Shown here piece after piece: positions 25,084 to 36,500 of a DNA stretch of 47,206 nt (the first letter of the stretch is position 1; each line of letters opens with the position of its first letter). Position numbers and translations under genes: made by a program. The stretch lies in the NCBI RefSeq assembly GCF_000308555.1, contig NZ_BAFY01000190.1, positions 1 through 47,206 on the forward strand. Reading direction: 5' to 3'. This stretch comes from Nocardia cyriacigeorgica NBRC 100375. GTDB lineage: Bacteria; Actinomycetota; Actinomycetes; Mycobacteriales; Mycobacteriaceae. Under the pieces are notes generated by a model. That model had not been told where the DNA came from. It was given only the letters and a program-made list of their open reading frames with translations, and did not search any database.

Positions 25084-27234
25084 ACCTGCGGTTTTGTGAT
25101 TCTTTCCGGTCCGCGAGCGCACGAGCGCGATGACGTCGGCGCCGTACTGTTCGATCTTGCGGGCACCGATTCCCGAAATCGCGGCCAGAGCAGCGTCATC
25201 GGTGGGCAGCTGTTCGGCGATGGCGGTGAGCGTGGTGTCGGTGAACACGCTGAACTCGCGCAGCCGCTGAGCCTGTGCCTTCTCGGCGCGCCATTCCTGC
25301 AGCGCGGCAAGCAGTTCGGCGTCGAGTTCGGCGGGGCATTTACGGCAGCGGCCCAGCATCGTCGAGTAGGTGCCGATCAGTGGTTTGGCGCAGATGCGGC
25401 ACAGCGGGCGGGCGCCGTCGGCGGCGCGCTCGGTGGCCGGCGCGGCGATCCGCGAGGCCGGCGAATCGTCGGGGACCAGGCCGTTGAGGAAGCGGGAACG
25501 ACGCCGGGTGCGACGGCCGCCCTCGTTGCGGGCCAGTGCCCACGACAGCCGCAGATGTTCGCGTGCCCTGGTGACGCCGACGTAGAGCAGGCGGCGTTCC
25601 TCCTCGAGCGCGGCCTGATCGGCGACCGAGCCGTCGTCGGCGAGCACGTGCGCGATCGGCAGGGTGCCGTCGGACAGGCCGACCAGGAAGGTGGCGTCCC
25701 ATTCCAGGCCCTTGGCCGCGTGCAACGACGCCAGGGTGACGCCCTGGACCGTCGGTGGGTGCCTGGCCTCGGCGCGCGCGGCCAGCTCACGCAGCAGGCC
25801 GGGTAGGTCGAGCTGCTCGTCGTGGGTGGTGAGTTCCTCGGTCAGTTGCACCAGCGCCATCAGCGATGACCATTTCTCCCTGGCCTGCGCGCCCGCGGGT
25901 TCGATGGCGGTGAGCCCGAGCGGGGCCAGCACCGCGCGCACCAGAGTGACCAGCGCGGCGCCGGTGCGAGCCTGATCGGGCAGGTCGTCGCGGGCCGCGG
26001 CCTGACGCAGCGCCTGCACGGCCTGGCGGACCTCGGCGCGGTGGAAGAATCCTTCACCACCGCGCACCTGGTACGGGATGCCGCGCTCGGTGAGGGCCTG
26101 CTCATAGGTTTCCGATTGCGCGTTGATCCGGTAGAGCACCGCGATCTCCGAGGCCGGTGTGCCCGCGGCGATCAGCTCGGCGATATCCCGGGCGACGCCG
26201 GCCGCCTCGGCGGGCACGTCGTCGTATTCGGTGAACGTCGGCTCCGGCCCGTCGGGGCGCTGGCCGATCAGCTGCAACCGGGTGCCCGCGATGCGACCGC
26301 GCGCCATCCCGATGACCCGGTTGGCCAGCGACACCACCTGGGGTGTGGAGCGGTAGTCACGTTCGAGCCGGATGACGGTGGCGTCGGGGAAGCGCCGCGA
26401 GAAATCCAGCAGGTGGGCGGGGCTGGCGCCGGTGAAGGAGTAGATCGTCTGGTTGGCGTCGCCGACGACGGTCAGGTCGTCGCGATCGCCGAGCCAGGCG
26501 TCGAGCACTCGCTGCTGCAAGGGCGTGACGTCCTGGTATTCGTCGACGACGAAACAGCGGTAGCGGCCGCGGAATTCGTCGGCGACGGCCGGATAGTCCT
26601 CGAGCGCCGCGGCGGTGTGCAGCAGCAGATCGTCGAAGTCGAGCAGCAGACCGTCCGGTGAGGTCTTGAGCGCTTCGTAACCGGTGTAGACCTGCGCGAT
26701 CCGCTGGGCGTCGAACGGGAGATCGCGGTGCCGGCGGGCGGCGGCGGCCGGGTAGTCCTCGGGTGCGATGAGCGAGGATTTGGCCCATTCGATCTCGCTG
26801 AGCAGATCGCGCACGCTCTCGGTGCCCGAGGGCAGACCCACCCGGTGCGCGGCCTGGGCCACCACCGGGAACTTGCTGTCGAGCAGCCGCCACGGCACAT
26901 CGCCGACGACTTGCGGCCAGAAGTAACGCAGCTGACGCAGCGCCGCCGCGTGGAAGGTGCGCGCCTGCACCTGGTTCGCCTCACCGCCGAGGCCGAGCGC
27001 GCGTAACCGTCCGCGCAGCTCCCCCGCCGCGCGCGCGGTGAAGGTGACCGCGAGCACCTGGTCGGCCTTGACCTGCCCGGCCGCGACCAGATGCGCGATC
27101 CGGTAGGTGATGGTCCTGGTCTTGCCTGTTCCCGCACCCGCGAGCACGCACACCGGCCCGCGCGGCGCCCGCACGGCGGCGGCCTGCTCGGGGTCGAGGG
27201 CGGAGAGATCGAGTGCGGGCACGCGCTCCATCAT
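25075..27234 (-). CDS. uvrD2: ATP-dependent DNA helicase UvrD2
   Basis: A 719-residue superfamily 1 helicase of the mycobacterial UvrD2 type. Walker A is GAGTGKT (33-39), Walker B VVDEYQDV, followed by [23 protein letters not shown] and the C-terminal motif [12 protein letters not shown] tetracysteine zinc motif (Cys612, 615, 630, 633) and a C-terminal HRDC domain (about 645-715) are diagnostic. UvrD2 unwinds 3'-tailed DNA in repair and is essential in M. tuberculosis. ATG 27234 is the most likely start, with ATG 27231 next to it; no clear ribosome-binding site is seen. It is divergent from mrx1, and its end carries the whiB7 promoter. Confidence 0.93.
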   Translation of the reverse strand: MMERVPALDLSALDPEQAAAVRAPRGPVCVLAGAGTGKTRTITYRIAHLVAAGQVKADQVLAVTFTARAAGELRGRLRALGLGGEANQVQARTFHAAALRQLRYFWPQVVGDVPWRLLDSKFPVVAQAAHRVGLPSGTESVRDLLSEIEWAKSSLIAPEDYPAAAARRHRDLPFDAQRIAQVYTGYEALKTSPDGLLLDFDDLLLHTAAALEDYPAVADEFRGRYRCFVVDEYQDVTPLQQRVLDAWLGDRDDLTVVGDANQTIYSFTGASPAHLLDFSRRFPDATVIRLERDYRSTPQVVSLANRVIGMARGRIAGTRLQLIGQRPDGPEPTFTEYDDVPAEAAGVARDIAELIAAGTPASEIAVLYRINAQSETYEQALTERGIPYQVRGGEGFFHRAEVRQAVQALRQAAARDDLPDQARTGAALVTLVRAVLAPLGLTAIEPAGAQAREKWSSLMALVQLTEELTTHDEQLDLPGLLRELAARAEARHPPTVQGVTLASLHAAKGLEWDATFLVGLSDGTLPIAHVLADDGSVADQAALEEERRLLYVGVTRAREHLRLSWALARNEGGRRTRRRSRFLNGLVPDDSPASRIAAPATERAADGARPLCRICAKPLIGTYSTMLGRCRKCPAELDAELLAALQEWRAEKAQAQRLREFSVFTDTTLTAIAEQLPTDDAALAAISGIGARKIEQYGADVIALVRSRTGKNHKTAGRK

Positions 27235-27358
27235 GACAGCGCCCACCGACAACGGGGCGGCTGCCGGGCCATGCCGCGGCCGACGGACGCGAGCATCTGT
27301 GATGGGCGCGGCACCGGCGGTCAGGAACAGGAACGCGCCACCGGGCGTTGCATTGTCC

Positions 27359-27616
27359 GTGACCGAGCAGACTCCTGACCTGACGATGTACTCGACCACC
27401 TGGTGCGGCTACTGCCGCAGGCTCAAGAAGCAGCTGGACGAGGCGGGCATCAGCTATGTCGAGATCGACATCGAGCAGGACCCCGCATCCGCCGAGTTCG
27501 TCGGCAGCGTCAACGGCGGCAACCATGTGGTCCCGACGGTGAAGTACTCCGACGGCTCGACCGCGACCAACCCGTCGCTGGCCCAGGTCAAGCAGGCGCT
27601 GGCCGCCATCTCCTGA
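27359..27616 (+). CDS. mrx1: Mycoredoxin (mycothiol-dependent glutaredoxin-like protein)
   Basis: An 85-residue thioredoxin-fold protein with the active site WCGYC (Cys16 and Cys19), cis-proline motif [10 protein letters not shown] and the family stretch [10 protein letters not shown]. Mycoredoxin-1 reduces mixed disulfides between proteins and mycothiol, the main thiol of actinobacteria. The start is GTG 27359 ([19 protein letters not shown]); no ribosome-binding site precedes it. Its position divergent from uvrD2 matches M. tuberculosis Rv3198A. A redox enzyme near whiB7 is in keeping with the link between WhiB7 activity and mycothiol redox balance. Confidence 0.93.
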   Translation: MTEQTPDLTMYSTTWCGYCRRLKKQLDEAGISYVEIDIEQDPASAEFVGSVNGGNHVVPTVKYSDGSTATNPSLAQVKQALAAIS

Positions 27617-27645
27617 CCACACGCACCACCTGACCCACCCCGCGC

Positions 27646-28545
27646 TCAGTCGAGCGCGGCCCAGGATTCCACGATGGTGCGGGCGATCGAGATCGAACCG
27701 GGCAACAGCAACCTGGCCTCGTCCGAGCGGTTCGACCAGTCGCCCGCCGCCAGCGCGTCGCGCACCTCGGCGCGGGTGAACCAGTGCGCGTCGGCGATCT
27801 CGCCATCGGAGAACACCAGTGGCTGCGCGGGATCGGCGACGGCGCTGAAACCCAGCATCAGCGAGCGCGGGAACGGCCACGGCTGACTGCCGAGATAGTG
27901 GATCTCGCTGACGTCGAGCCCGACCTCTTCGCGCATCTCACGCTCGACGCAGCGCTCGAGCGATTCGCCGGCCTCGACGAACCCGGCCAGCAGCGAGAAC
28001 AGCGTCTCCGGCCAGCTGTGCTGGCGGGCCAACAGCACCCGGTCGCCGCCGTCGTGGATCAGGCAGATCACCGCCGGATCGATGCGCGGGAACTCTTCGA
28101 GCCCGGTCTCCGTGGTGCGTGACCAGCCGCCCTTGACCGCGATGGTCGCGGTGCCGTCGGCGGCATGGAAACCGGCCTTGTCGTGCCAGTTCAGCAGGGC
28201 GAGCGCGGTGGACAGCAGCCCGGCGGTGAAATCGTCGACGGTGGCGGCCATCGCGCGCAGATCCAGCAGCGAGCCGGTGAGTTCGTGGTCGCGGACCGCC
28301 CACAGGTGCACACCGTCGGCGACGCCGAGGAACACCGCGGCCGGATCCGGTTCGGCGGCCAGCTCGACCGCCAGATCGAAGACCAGGGCGCCGTCATCGA
28401 AACGCACCTGGCCACGTCGATTGATCCGCAGCAGCTTCGCGGTGGACCAGCCCTCCTTCAACGCCTGCGGGTCGGCGCGCACCTCCTCGGCGCGGTCGAG
28501 GGCGGAACGGGACAGCAGCGGAACGCTGTTGAGCTGGAATGCCAC
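27646..28545 (-). CDS. nudC: NAD(H) pyrophosphatase NudC
   Basis: A 299-residue Nudix hydrolase. The Nudix box runs from about residue 188 (GFVEAGESLERCVEREMREE) and is followed by the NudC-specific SQPWPFPRS (220-228). NudC cleaves NADH and can remove NAD caps from RNA. The zinc-ribbon cysteines found between the N-terminal and Nudix domains of E. coli NudC are absent: the region reads LNWHDKAGFHAADG, and only two cysteines exist in the whole protein. It lies between mrx1 (convergent, 29 bp apart) and the potassium channel gene (same strand, 34 bp gap), so nudC may be co-transcribed with the channel. Confidence 0.93.
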   Translation of the reverse strand: MAFQLNSVPLLSRSALDRAEEVRADPQALKEGWSTAKLLRINRRGQVRFDDGALVFDLAVELAAEPDPAAVFLGVADGVHLWAVRDHELTGSLLDLRAMAATVDDFTAGLLSTALALLNWHDKAGFHAADGTATIAVKGGWSRTTETGLEEFPRIDPAVICLIHDGGDRVLLARQHSWPETLFSLLAGFVEAGESLERCVEREMREEVGLDVSEIHYLGSQPWPFPRSLMLGFSAVADPAQPLVFSDGEIADAHWFTRAEVRDALAAGDWSNRSDEARLLLPGSISIARTIVESWAALD

Positions 28546-28579
28546 AACGCCGAGCTTAGTGGAGGCCGGATGAGGCCGA

Positions 28580-29659
28580 TCAACGCCCGGCGCGGCGCAG
28601 ATACAGCAGCTTGTCGCCGTGGTCGAGGGCGTCGACCTCCGGTTCGCCGACGCGGATCAGCTCGCCCGCGCGCACCACGCCGAGCACGATGTCGCTGAGG
28701 TGGCGCGGCGATCCGCCGACCTCACCGGGCTCGACCTCGCGTTCGGCGACCGCGAAGCCCTGCTCCGGGGTCAGCAGATCCTCGATCATCTCCACCACCG
28801 TCGGTTTGGTGGTCGCGATGCCGAGCAGCCTGCCCGCGGTCTCCGAGGACACCACCACCGAATCGGCGCCGGACTGGCGCAGCAGATGGGTGTTCTCGGC
28901 CTCGCGGATGGAGGCGACGATCTTGGCGCTCTTGGTGAGTTCGCGAGCGGTCAGCGTGACCAGCACCGCGGTGTCGTCGCGGTTGGTGGCGACCACGATC
29001 GATGAGGCGTTCTGCACACCGGCCAGCCGAAGCACATCCGACTGCGAGGCCGAACCGTGCACGGTGACCAGGCCGGCGTTGGCGGCGGCCTCCAATGCGA
29101 CGGAGTCGGTGTCGACCACGACGATCTCACTCGGTGACGCGCCGTCGCCGAGCATGGCGTCGATCGCGGTGCGGCCCTTGGTGCCGTAGCCGATGACGAC
29201 GGTGTGATTGCGCACGCTGTGCCTCCAACGCTGAATCTTGAATGCCTGGCGGGACCGTTCGGTCAGCACGCTGAGCGTGGTGCCGACGAGCACGATGAGG
29301 AACAGCACGCGCAGCGGGGTGATGACGATGATGTTGACCAGCCTGGCCAGCGGGGTGACCGGCGAGATGTCGCCGTATCCGGTGGTCGACAGCGACACCG
29401 TCGCGTAGTACAGCGCGTCCAGGAACGACAGCGGATTCTCGGAGGCGTCCCGGTAGCCGTCGCGGCCGACGTACACCACCAGCGCCGCGGTGAACAGCAA
29501 CCCGATCGCGAACAGCACCCGGCGCGTCAGCGAGATCCACGGGCTGGTTTGGGCTTCGGGAATGCGCAGCACACCCACGAGAGCGAAGTCCGGCCGGTCG
29601 GTCAGCCGCCCCAATCCGCTGCGCGCGCGATCACCCAGATCATCGAGCAACGCACTCAC
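28580..29659 (-). CDS. Potassium channel with TrkA-N (RCK) domain
   Basis: A 359-residue two-helix potassium channel subunit. The first helix lies near 45-65, the pore has the selectivity filter TGYGD (93-97), and a second helix follows near 105-130. The cytoplasmic RCK N-terminal domain begins near 150 with VVIGYGTKGRTAI and NAD-type acidic VVVDTDS; an RCK C-terminal domain ends the protein. It should form a tetramer gated by a nucleotide or ion. The start is GTG 29659. In M. tuberculosis the homologous gene Rv3200c has the same neighbours. It precedes nudC on the same strand. Confidence 0.93.
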   Translation of the reverse strand: MSALLDDLGDRARSGLGRLTDRPDFALVGVLRIPEAQTSPWISLTRRVLFAIGLLFTAALVVYVGRDGYRDASENPLSFLDALYYATVSLSTTGYGDISPVTPLARLVNIIVITPLRVLFLIVLVGTTLSVLTERSRQAFKIQRWRHSVRNHTVVIGYGTKGRTAIDAMLGDGASPSEIVVVDTDSVALEAAANAGLVTVHGSASQSDVLRLAGVQNASSIVVATNRDDTAVLVTLTARELTKSAKIVASIREAENTHLLRQSGADSVVVSSETAGRLLGIATTKPTVVEMIEDLLTPEQGFAVAEREVEPGEVGGSPRHLSDIVLGVVRAGELIRVGEPEVDALDHGDKLLYLRRAGR

Positions 29660-29825
29660 CGGTCCCTGTTTCCCCGGCGCCGATCCCGGTCGATGTCACC
29701 GGTTCCGGCATTGTTTCTCCCTCCGGCACAGCACGGGAGCCTACCCCGTCACCGCGCCGGTCGAGCGCCTCGACGCGACGAGGCGAGGCTGCCGCGGCAC
29801 CGGACACCCGCTTAGAGTGGGCGGC

Positions 29826-30236
29826 ATGGCAGTTTCCGAGTCCACCGCACCCGATACCAGCCGCAAGCCGGCGCTGCTCATGGCAGCGGCGCTGTTCGGG
29901 ATGGGTGTGCTGCATTTCGTGGTTCCCAAGCCGTTCGATTCGATCGTGCCGCCCAAGCTGCCGGGCCGTGCGCGCACCTACACCTATGCCTCCGGTGTGG
30001 CCGAGATCGGCGTGGCGAGCGCGCTCGCGGTGCCGCGCACCCGGCGCCTGGGCGGCCGGCTGGCCGCCGCGCTGTTCATCGCGGTCTTCCCGGCGAACAT
30101 CCAGTTCGCGGTCGATTCGATGAGCAGTTCGAAGGCGGGGTGGCCGATCAAGCTGATTTCCGTGCTGCGGCTGCCGTTCCAGGTTCCGATGATCACCACG
30201 GCGTTGTCGATCAGCCGTCGGGCGCCGCGCGCCTGA
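29826..30236 (+). CDS. DoxX-like small membrane protein
   Basis: A 136-residue protein with four predicted membrane helices: ALLMAAALFGMGVLHFVV, a helix around SGVAEIGVASALAV, LAAALFIAVFPANIQFAV and a weaker C-terminal one. This fits the DoxX/MauE-like family. Function is unknown; relatives act with quinones or thiol oxidation. ATG 29826 lies 7 nt from TAGAGT, with no Shine-Dalgarno, so it is likely leaderless. Its 3' end overlaps the adnB 3' end by 26 bp on the opposite strand. Confidence 0.82.
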   Translation: MAVSESTAPDTSRKPALLMAAALFGMGVLHFVVPKPFDSIVPPKLPGRARTYTYASGVAEIGVASALAVPRTRRLGGRLAAALFIAVFPANIQFAVDSMSSSKAGWPIKLISVLRLPFQVPMITTALSISRRAPRA

Positions 30237-33200
30237 TCAGCCCGGTCAACTCGCTCGCGCCGGGCAGGTCGACCGGCGCGACGGTGCGGCCGCTGCGCAC
30301 ATAGTGGAACGCGGCGCCGATCCGGCCGAGCAGCTCGTCGGGGTCGGCGCCGGTGCGCGCTGCCGTCAACCGGGCCCAGGCCAGGCGATAGACGGCGAGC
30401 TGCACCGCGACCGCCGGTTCGTCGGCGGCGTTCGGCTCGGCGCCGGTCTTCCAGTCCACGACGGTCCAGCGGCCGTCCGGTTCGGCGAAGACCGCATCCA
30501 TCCGGCCGCGGATGACGGTGCCCGCGATGGTGGTTTCGAACGGCACTTCCACCTCGATGGGGCTGCGGTGCGCCCAGCGCGAGGACAGGAACGCCTCCTG
30601 CATGCGCGCGAGTTCGGCGTCGGCGCTGTCGGCGGTGTCGGCGGCGCCGGGTAGTTCGTCCAGGCCGAGCAGCCGGCCGGCGGCGAACCAGCGTTGCACC
30701 CAGGCGTGGAAGGCGGTGCCGCGCCGGGCCAATGGGTTCGGCGGATACGGCAGCGGACGACGCAGCCGGGCCGCCAGCCGAGCCGGGTCCGCGCGCAGCT
30801 CCACCAGCGCCGTCGCCGGCAGGCTGCTGGGCAGCTCCACTTCTTCGACGACGCCGGTGGCGCTGCGATGTTCGGCCAGTAGGGCTTCCACGTCGGCGGC
30901 CCAGCCGTCGGGGTCGTCCTCGTCCTCGGATGGTGGCTGCGCCGGATCTGCCGACAGTTCCGTCATCGCGGCACGTACCAGCTGCGCGCCCTGTTCGATC
31001 GGCGCGCGGCGGCGGCCGAGCGGATCGCGGGGCCAGTGCGCGGTGGGCGGGTTGTCGGTGAACGGGTTGACGGCCTCGGGTTCCGGCGGATCGTCCCAGC
31101 GGGCCAGTTCGGCGGCACCATGGGCGGGACTGTCCGGGTCTTCGACGGCCTGCTTCAGTTCGAGCAGGAAGTCCGAGGGCCCCTTGACCGACGGACTCGA
31201 ATCCGACCAGTAGTGGCCCGAAACCAGCAGCATCCGTTCGGTTCTGGTGAGCGCGACGTAGAACAGCCTGCGGTCCTCGTCGAGGCGGCGGCGGTCGAGC
31301 GCGGCCTTGTGCTCCTTGATGGCGCGGTCCAGATCGGCACGGTCGTAGAGTTCGCTCAGGTCGAGGACGGGCACACCGTCGGCGCCGTCGTCGTCGCGGG
31401 CGCGGTCGCCGCGCAGCGCGGTGGGCAGTTCGGCGAGGGCGCCGAGCCAGCTGCCGGAGGCCTTGCCGGAGGGGAACACATCGCGCACCACATGCGGTAC
31501 CGCGACGATCTCCCACTCCAACCCCTTGGCCGCGTGCACCGTGAGCACCTGCACGCGGTCCTTGGCCACCTCCACCTCGCCCGGTTCCAGGCCGTTCTCC
31601 ACCGATTCGGCGGCGGTGAGGAACGCGAGCAGGCCGCTCAGCGAGGCACCACTGTCCCCGGCGTAGCCCGCGACCACCTCGGCGAAGGCGTCCAGATGTT
31701 CGCGGCCCGCGCCCGCACCGGACATGGCGCGCCTGGCCTGGGTTTCGACGCCGACGCCGATGGTGCGTTCCACGTCGGCGACCAGCTCGGTCAATGGCTG
31801 CCCGCTGCGTTCGCGCAGGGCCGCGAGTTCACGACCCAGCGCGACGATGCGCCGGTATCCGTCGGGCGAATACTGTTCGGCGGGACCGGGATCGGCGATG
31901 GCGTCGGCGAGCCCGGCTTGTTCGGCCGGCTCCGGGGCGACCTCGCGCAGCGCGACGGCCAGGGCCGCGCCGTCGGTGATATCGCCGGTGGCGGCGCTGC
32001 CGCGTCCGATCGACAACTCCCTGGCCCGCTGGGCCAGTGCCGACAGATCAGCGACCCCGATGCGCCAGCGCGCCCCGGTCAGGATGCGCACGGCCGCGCT
32101 GCCCGCGCCGGGTTCGGCGATCAACCGCAGGGTGGCGACGACATCGGCCACCTCGGGGGTGGCCAGCAGGCCGCCGAGTCCGACGATCTCCACCGGCAAT
32201 CCCTGTTCGCGCAGGGCTTCGGCGATCGGTGCGGCATCGGCGTTGCGGCGCACCAGCACCGCGGAGGTCGGCGGCTGCGCACCGGCGTCGTGGCGGGCCT
32301 GCCAATCGGCGGCGATCCTGCTGGCGAACCACTCGCGTTCGGCGGCCACGGTGTCGGTGAGGGCGAGCGCGACGGTGCCTGGTTCGGCGGCGGGTTTGGC
32401 GCGCAGCGCGTCGACGGTGACACCACCGCCCTCGATCGCCTTGCGGCGCAAGGGTTCTGCCACCAGATTGGCCAGTGCCAGCGCCTCGGGCGGGTTGCGC
32501 CAGCTGGTCAGCAACGACAGCGTCGGCGCCGGCACACCGGGTGCGGCCGGAAAGTCGGTGGCGAAACGCGGGAGGTTGGCCGCGGAGGCGCCGCGCCAAC
32601 CGTAGATGGACTGCATGGGATCGCCCACCGCGGTCACCGCGGGGCGATCGCCGGTTCCGTCGCCGCCGAACAACGCCGCCAGCAGGATGCGCTGGGCGTG
32701 GCCGGTGTCCTGGTATTCGTCGAGCAGGACCAGCCGGAAACGCGCCCGTTCGGCGGCACCCACCTCCGCGTGCTCGGCCGACAGCCGCGCCGCCAGCGAC
32801 ATCTGCGCCCCGAAGTCCAAGGCGCCGCGCCGGCGCAACGCCTCACCCAATTGCCGCACCAGCGGCAGCAGCGCCACCCGCTCACGCTGCACCTTCAGGA
32901 TCTTCAACAGTTCCTGACTCGGCCCGCCGCGCTGCCGCGGGCCGGCGGGCAGGGTGTGCACCAGTTTCTCGAGTTCGGTATGCGCCTCGGCCAGTTCCTC
33001 GGGCTCCACCAGATGTTCGGCCAGTTGCCCGGACAGCGCGAGTACCGCCTCGGTGACCGATACCGGCGTGCGTTCGGTGTCCAGATCGCCGTCCCAGCTG
33101 CGCACCACCTGATGGGCCAGCTGCCACAACTGGGTTTCGGTGAGCAGCGTCGCCGAGGGCTCGACCGGCAGCAGCAGGCCGTGTTCGGTCAGCAGTCTGC

Positions 33201-33570
33201 CCGCGTACGAGTGGTAGGTGCTGATCTCCGGTTCCGCGCCGGCCAGCGCGGCCCGCAAACCGCCGCTGGGATCGAGTTCGCGCAGCAGCGGTGCTCCGGC
33301 GAGCCGGGCCAGCCGGGTGCGGATGCGGGTGGTCAACTGCTGGGCCGCTTTCCGGGTGAAGGTCAGGCCGAGCACTTCATCGGGCAGCACCAGGCGATTG
33401 GCCACCATCCAGACCACGCGCGCGGCCATCGTCTCGGTCTTGCCGGCGCCCGCACCCGCCACGACCAGCGTCGGCCCGGGCGGGGCCGCGATCACCGCCG
33501 CCTGCTCGTCGGTGGGTGGCGGTAGGCCGAGAGCCTCGGCGAGCTGCCACGGCGTGACCCGCGCACTCAT
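30211..33570 (-). CDS. adnB: AdnB helicase-nuclease subunit
   Basis: A 1,119-residue UvrD-like motor with a C-terminal RecB-family nuclease. Walker A GAGAGKT (39-45) begins VVAGAGAGKTETMAARVVWM; Walker B LLDEYQDTGHAQ, VTAVGDPMQSIYGWRGAS and VALTRTERML are complete. The nuclease shows GRMDAVFAE and the catalytic VVDWKTG. In mycobacteria AdnAB is the end-resecting double-strand-break machine, and AdnB is the leading motor. ATG 33570 overlaps the adnA stop by 4 bp (ATGA), so the two subunits are coupled. No iron-sulfur cysteine set is seen in this subunit, as expected. The 3' end overlaps the DoxX-like gene. Confidence 0.93.
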   Translation of the reverse strand: MSARVTPWQLAEALGLPPPTDEQAAVIAAPPGPTLVVAGAGAGKTETMAARVVWMVANRLVLPDEVLGLTFTRKAAQQLTTRIRTRLARLAGAPLLRELDPSGGLRAALAGAEPEISTYHSYAGRLLTEHGLLLPVEPSATLLTETQLWQLAHQVVRSWDGDLDTERTPVSVTEAVLALSGQLAEHLVEPEELAEAHTELEKLVHTLPAGPRQRGGPSQELLKILKVQRERVALLPLVRQLGEALRRRGALDFGAQMSLAARLSAEHAEVGAAERARFRLVLLDEYQDTGHAQRILLAALFGGDGTGDRPAVTAVGDPMQSIYGWRGASAANLPRFATDFPAAPGVPAPTLSLLTSWRNPPEALALANLVAEPLRRKAIEGGGVTVDALRAKPAAEPGTVALALTDTVAAEREWFASRIAADWQARHDAGAQPPTSAVLVRRNADAAPIAEALREQGLPVEIVGLGGLLATPEVADVVATLRLIAEPGAGSAAVRILTGARWRIGVADLSALAQRARELSIGRGSAATGDITDGAALAVALREVAPEPAEQAGLADAIADPGPAEQYSPDGYRRIVALGRELAALRERSGQPLTELVADVERTIGVGVETQARRAMSGAGAGREHLDAFAEVVAGYAGDSGASLSGLLAFLTAAESVENGLEPGEVEVAKDRVQVLTVHAAKGLEWEIVAVPHVVRDVFPSGKASGSWLGALAELPTALRGDRARDDDGADGVPVLDLSELYDRADLDRAIKEHKAALDRRRLDEDRRLFYVALTRTERMLLVSGHYWSDSSPSVKGPSDFLLELKQAVEDPDSPAHGAAELARWDDPPEPEAVNPFTDNPPTAHWPRDPLGRRRAPIEQGAQLVRAAMTELSADPAQPPSEDEDDPDGWAADVEALLAEHRSATGVVEEVELPSSLPATALVELRADPARLAARLRRPLPYPPNPLARRGTAFHAWVQRWFAAGRLLGLDELPGAADTADSADAELARMQEAFLSSRWAHRSPIEVEVPFETTIAGTVIRGRMDAVFAEPDGRWTVVDWKTGAEPNAADEPAVAVQLAVYRLAWARLTAARTGADPDELLGRIGAAFHYVRSGRTVAPVDLPGASELTGLIRRAAPDG

Positions 33571-36500
33571 TCGTCGGTCACCTGGCGTCCGGTGTCCTGA
33601 ACCGGGCAGCTACCCGCCACGGCGCAGTGCCGGCAGCCGTCATTGCGCATGGCGAGATAGCTCGGACCCTTGGTGGCGGCGGCCGCCTCGTGGATGGTGC
33701 CGCGCCAGGTGTGCAGGGACTCGGCGTCGAGGGGTTGCTGGGTGCGCTGGGTTGCGCCGTCGCGGGTGTGCGGTTTGGCGACGTAGACCAGGCGGGCGCC
33801 ACCGGGTTCGCCGAGCTCGACGTGGGGAGCGCTCGGTGCGGTGGAATCGTGTGTCCCGACCTGCTCGTCGGCGGAACCGCGAGCAAGATCGCCGGGCTCG
33901 TCGGGATCACCGGAATCTTCGGTATCGCTACGCCCGTCGACGTCGCCGGGCTCGCCGCCATCGCGGCGCTCGTCGATAGCGCCGCGCCTGTCGGGATCCC
34001 CGGTCCCGTCCGGCTCCGTCGATGCCTGCCCGAGATCGCTTCGCGTACTCCCGGATTCGTCGTAGAGCGCATCCAGGGCGCCGAACGCGGCGGCGACCTG
34101 ATAGGTGGCCAGCTGGGCGTGGTCCTCGGCGGCCTTGACGGAGACGGGGTTCTTGCCGGTCTTCACATCGACGATGACGAAGCGGCCCTGCGCGTCCCGT
34201 TCGAGGCGGTCCACCCGGCCGCGGATCCGCACCGGCGGCTCGTCCTCGGAGCGCGGCGGCAGCACACAGTCGACCGGCACCTCGATGCCGACCTGGGTGA
34301 GTTCGCCTCGGGTGTTGTCCACCCAGGCCAGGAAGGTTTCCAGCATGGCTTCGGTGCGGCGGCGCTCCTGCCGGGAATGCCAGCCCTGATCGGTCTCGAC
34401 CGACTGCCAGACCGCCTGAAGCGCGGCCCGCACCTGGCTGGTCGGCACTTTCCCGGCCAGCGCCTGGACCAGCGTGTGCACCAAGTTGCCCTTGACCGCG
34501 TGCGGATTGTCGCCATCGGTGCCGCCGTGGCGTTCCAGCGCCCAGCGCAGCGGGCAGGTGCGCAGCAGTTCGACCGTCGACGGTGAGAGCGCGACCGCGG
34601 ATTCGTCGTCCTCCCACAGCGGGCGTTCGGAACTGAGTTCGGCGGTGCCGTACCAATCGTCGGGGGCGGTGCCGCGCACACCCGCGTCCGCGAGCCGGGC
34701 GAGATGGCGTGCGGCCCGGCGTCGGCGCTGCGGATCGGCCTCGGGATCGCAGACCACGCCGCGCAATTCGGCGACCAGCGAACCCATCACCAACGCGCGA
34801 CCGGGATCTTCGACCGGCAGCGCGCCCGGTTCGCCGTCATCGTCGTGGCCCAGCAGCTCGGCCAGGAACCGCGAAGGCACCAGATCACGGTCGCCCGTCA
34901 CCGATTCCACCGCGGTGACCAGCAGCGATCGCCGCGCGCGGCTGCACGCGACCAGCAGCAGCCTGCGCTCCTCGGCCAGGATCGGGGCGGCCCGGCTCAT
35001 CCGTTCGCCCTCGGTGAGCACGCCAGCGGCGACGTCGACCAGATCCTCGGTGTGCAGCAGGGTCCCGCGCGGACGCGGATCCGGCCAGATCCCTTCCTGC
35101 ACGCCCGCGACCGCCACCACCTCCCATTCCCGGCCGGCGGCCGCGTGCGCGCTGAGCAGCTCGACCGCCTCGACGGGACTGGTTCGCACCGACGTATCGT
35201 GCGGAATCTCCTGATGCAGCAGGTATTCCACGAAGCCCTCGATGCCTGCGCGCGGCAGCCGGTCGACGTAGGCCGCGGCGGCGTCGAACAGCGCGACCGC
35301 CGCATCCAGATCGCGATCGGCCTGGGCGCCGGCGGCGCCGCCGCGCTCGGACTGGGCGACCCAGCGCCGCTCCAACCGCGACCCCGTCCACAACGCCCAC
35401 AGCACATCCTCGAGGCCACCGCCACGCTGCCGCATCTTGCGCGCCCGGTCCAACGCGGTCAGCGCCCGCCGCAGCGGCGCGGATTCGACCTCGGTGAGGC
35501 CGGTGAGAATCCGCTGGTCGCCGACACCGAGCAGCAGATCGCGCAGGACCTCGGCGGAGGACTGCTCGGAGGGTGCGGAAGTGCGCCGGTCGCGCAGCAG
35601 CGGTTCGTCCGGAGAGCCGGCCGGTGTGCCGGATATCGGCTCGCGCGGATCGACAGTGCCGTCGGTATGGTCGAGCGCGATGCGCGCCGGGTCCTGCTCG
35701 GTGTTCGCCGGCGCGGCGTCGGCGCTGTCGTTGGCGGCAGGCTCGGCTGAAGCTTCGGCGTGGAGTCCTTCCGGAGTGAGGGTGAGTCCGTACCGATCCT
35801 CTTCGCGATCGAAAGGATCGAGGTCGATGCCGTACCAGTCGGTGTCGGCGGACAGGCGTGCGGCCTGCTCGATCGTCCACTCGGGGGTGATGTCGGCGTC
35901 GGCCGGGTCCGACGGCGGGAGAAGGTCGGGCGGTTCCGGCACGAGAGGGTCGGCCGGGATGTGGAGAGCGGCGTCGGCCGGGTCCGGCGGCGGGAGAAAA
36001 TCGTCCAGCTCAGCGCCGGGATCGCCGGGGGCCGAGGGGGTTTCGATGTCGAACGGCGACAGCGTGTCGCTATGGCGAGCGGCGGCGCGTTCCAGGCCGA
36101 GTGCCGTGCGGCGGATGCCGCGGCGCAGGCGGCGCAGGGCGATCTGATCGGCGGCGCCGAGCGGGCCGGACAGCAGGTCGAGGGCGTCCTCGGGGGTGAA
36201 CAGCGCTTCATGACGGTGCGGGGTCGCGGCCGCGTCGGCGCTCGTCGCGGCTTCGGAGGCGAGGATCGCGCGCAGTGAGGACAGCATCCAGGCCGCGCCG
36301 CGTCGCCGGGCCAACGGCGTGTCGAGGGCGGGCTGACGTACGGGGACACCCGCGGCCAACAGGGCGCGGCGCAATGGCGGCAACGACAGCGGGACCGACC
36401 GCACCACGACCGCCATCTGCGACCACGGCACCCCCTCGGTGAGGTGGGCGCGGCGCAGATGGTCGGCGATCAGCGCCGCCTCTTTGGCAGGCGTGGCGAG

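Noticed and set aside
31036..33525. Long open frame on the plus strand opposite adnB
   Set aside because: The adnB product has complete helicase and nuclease motifs. The opposite frame has no motif and atypical composition.
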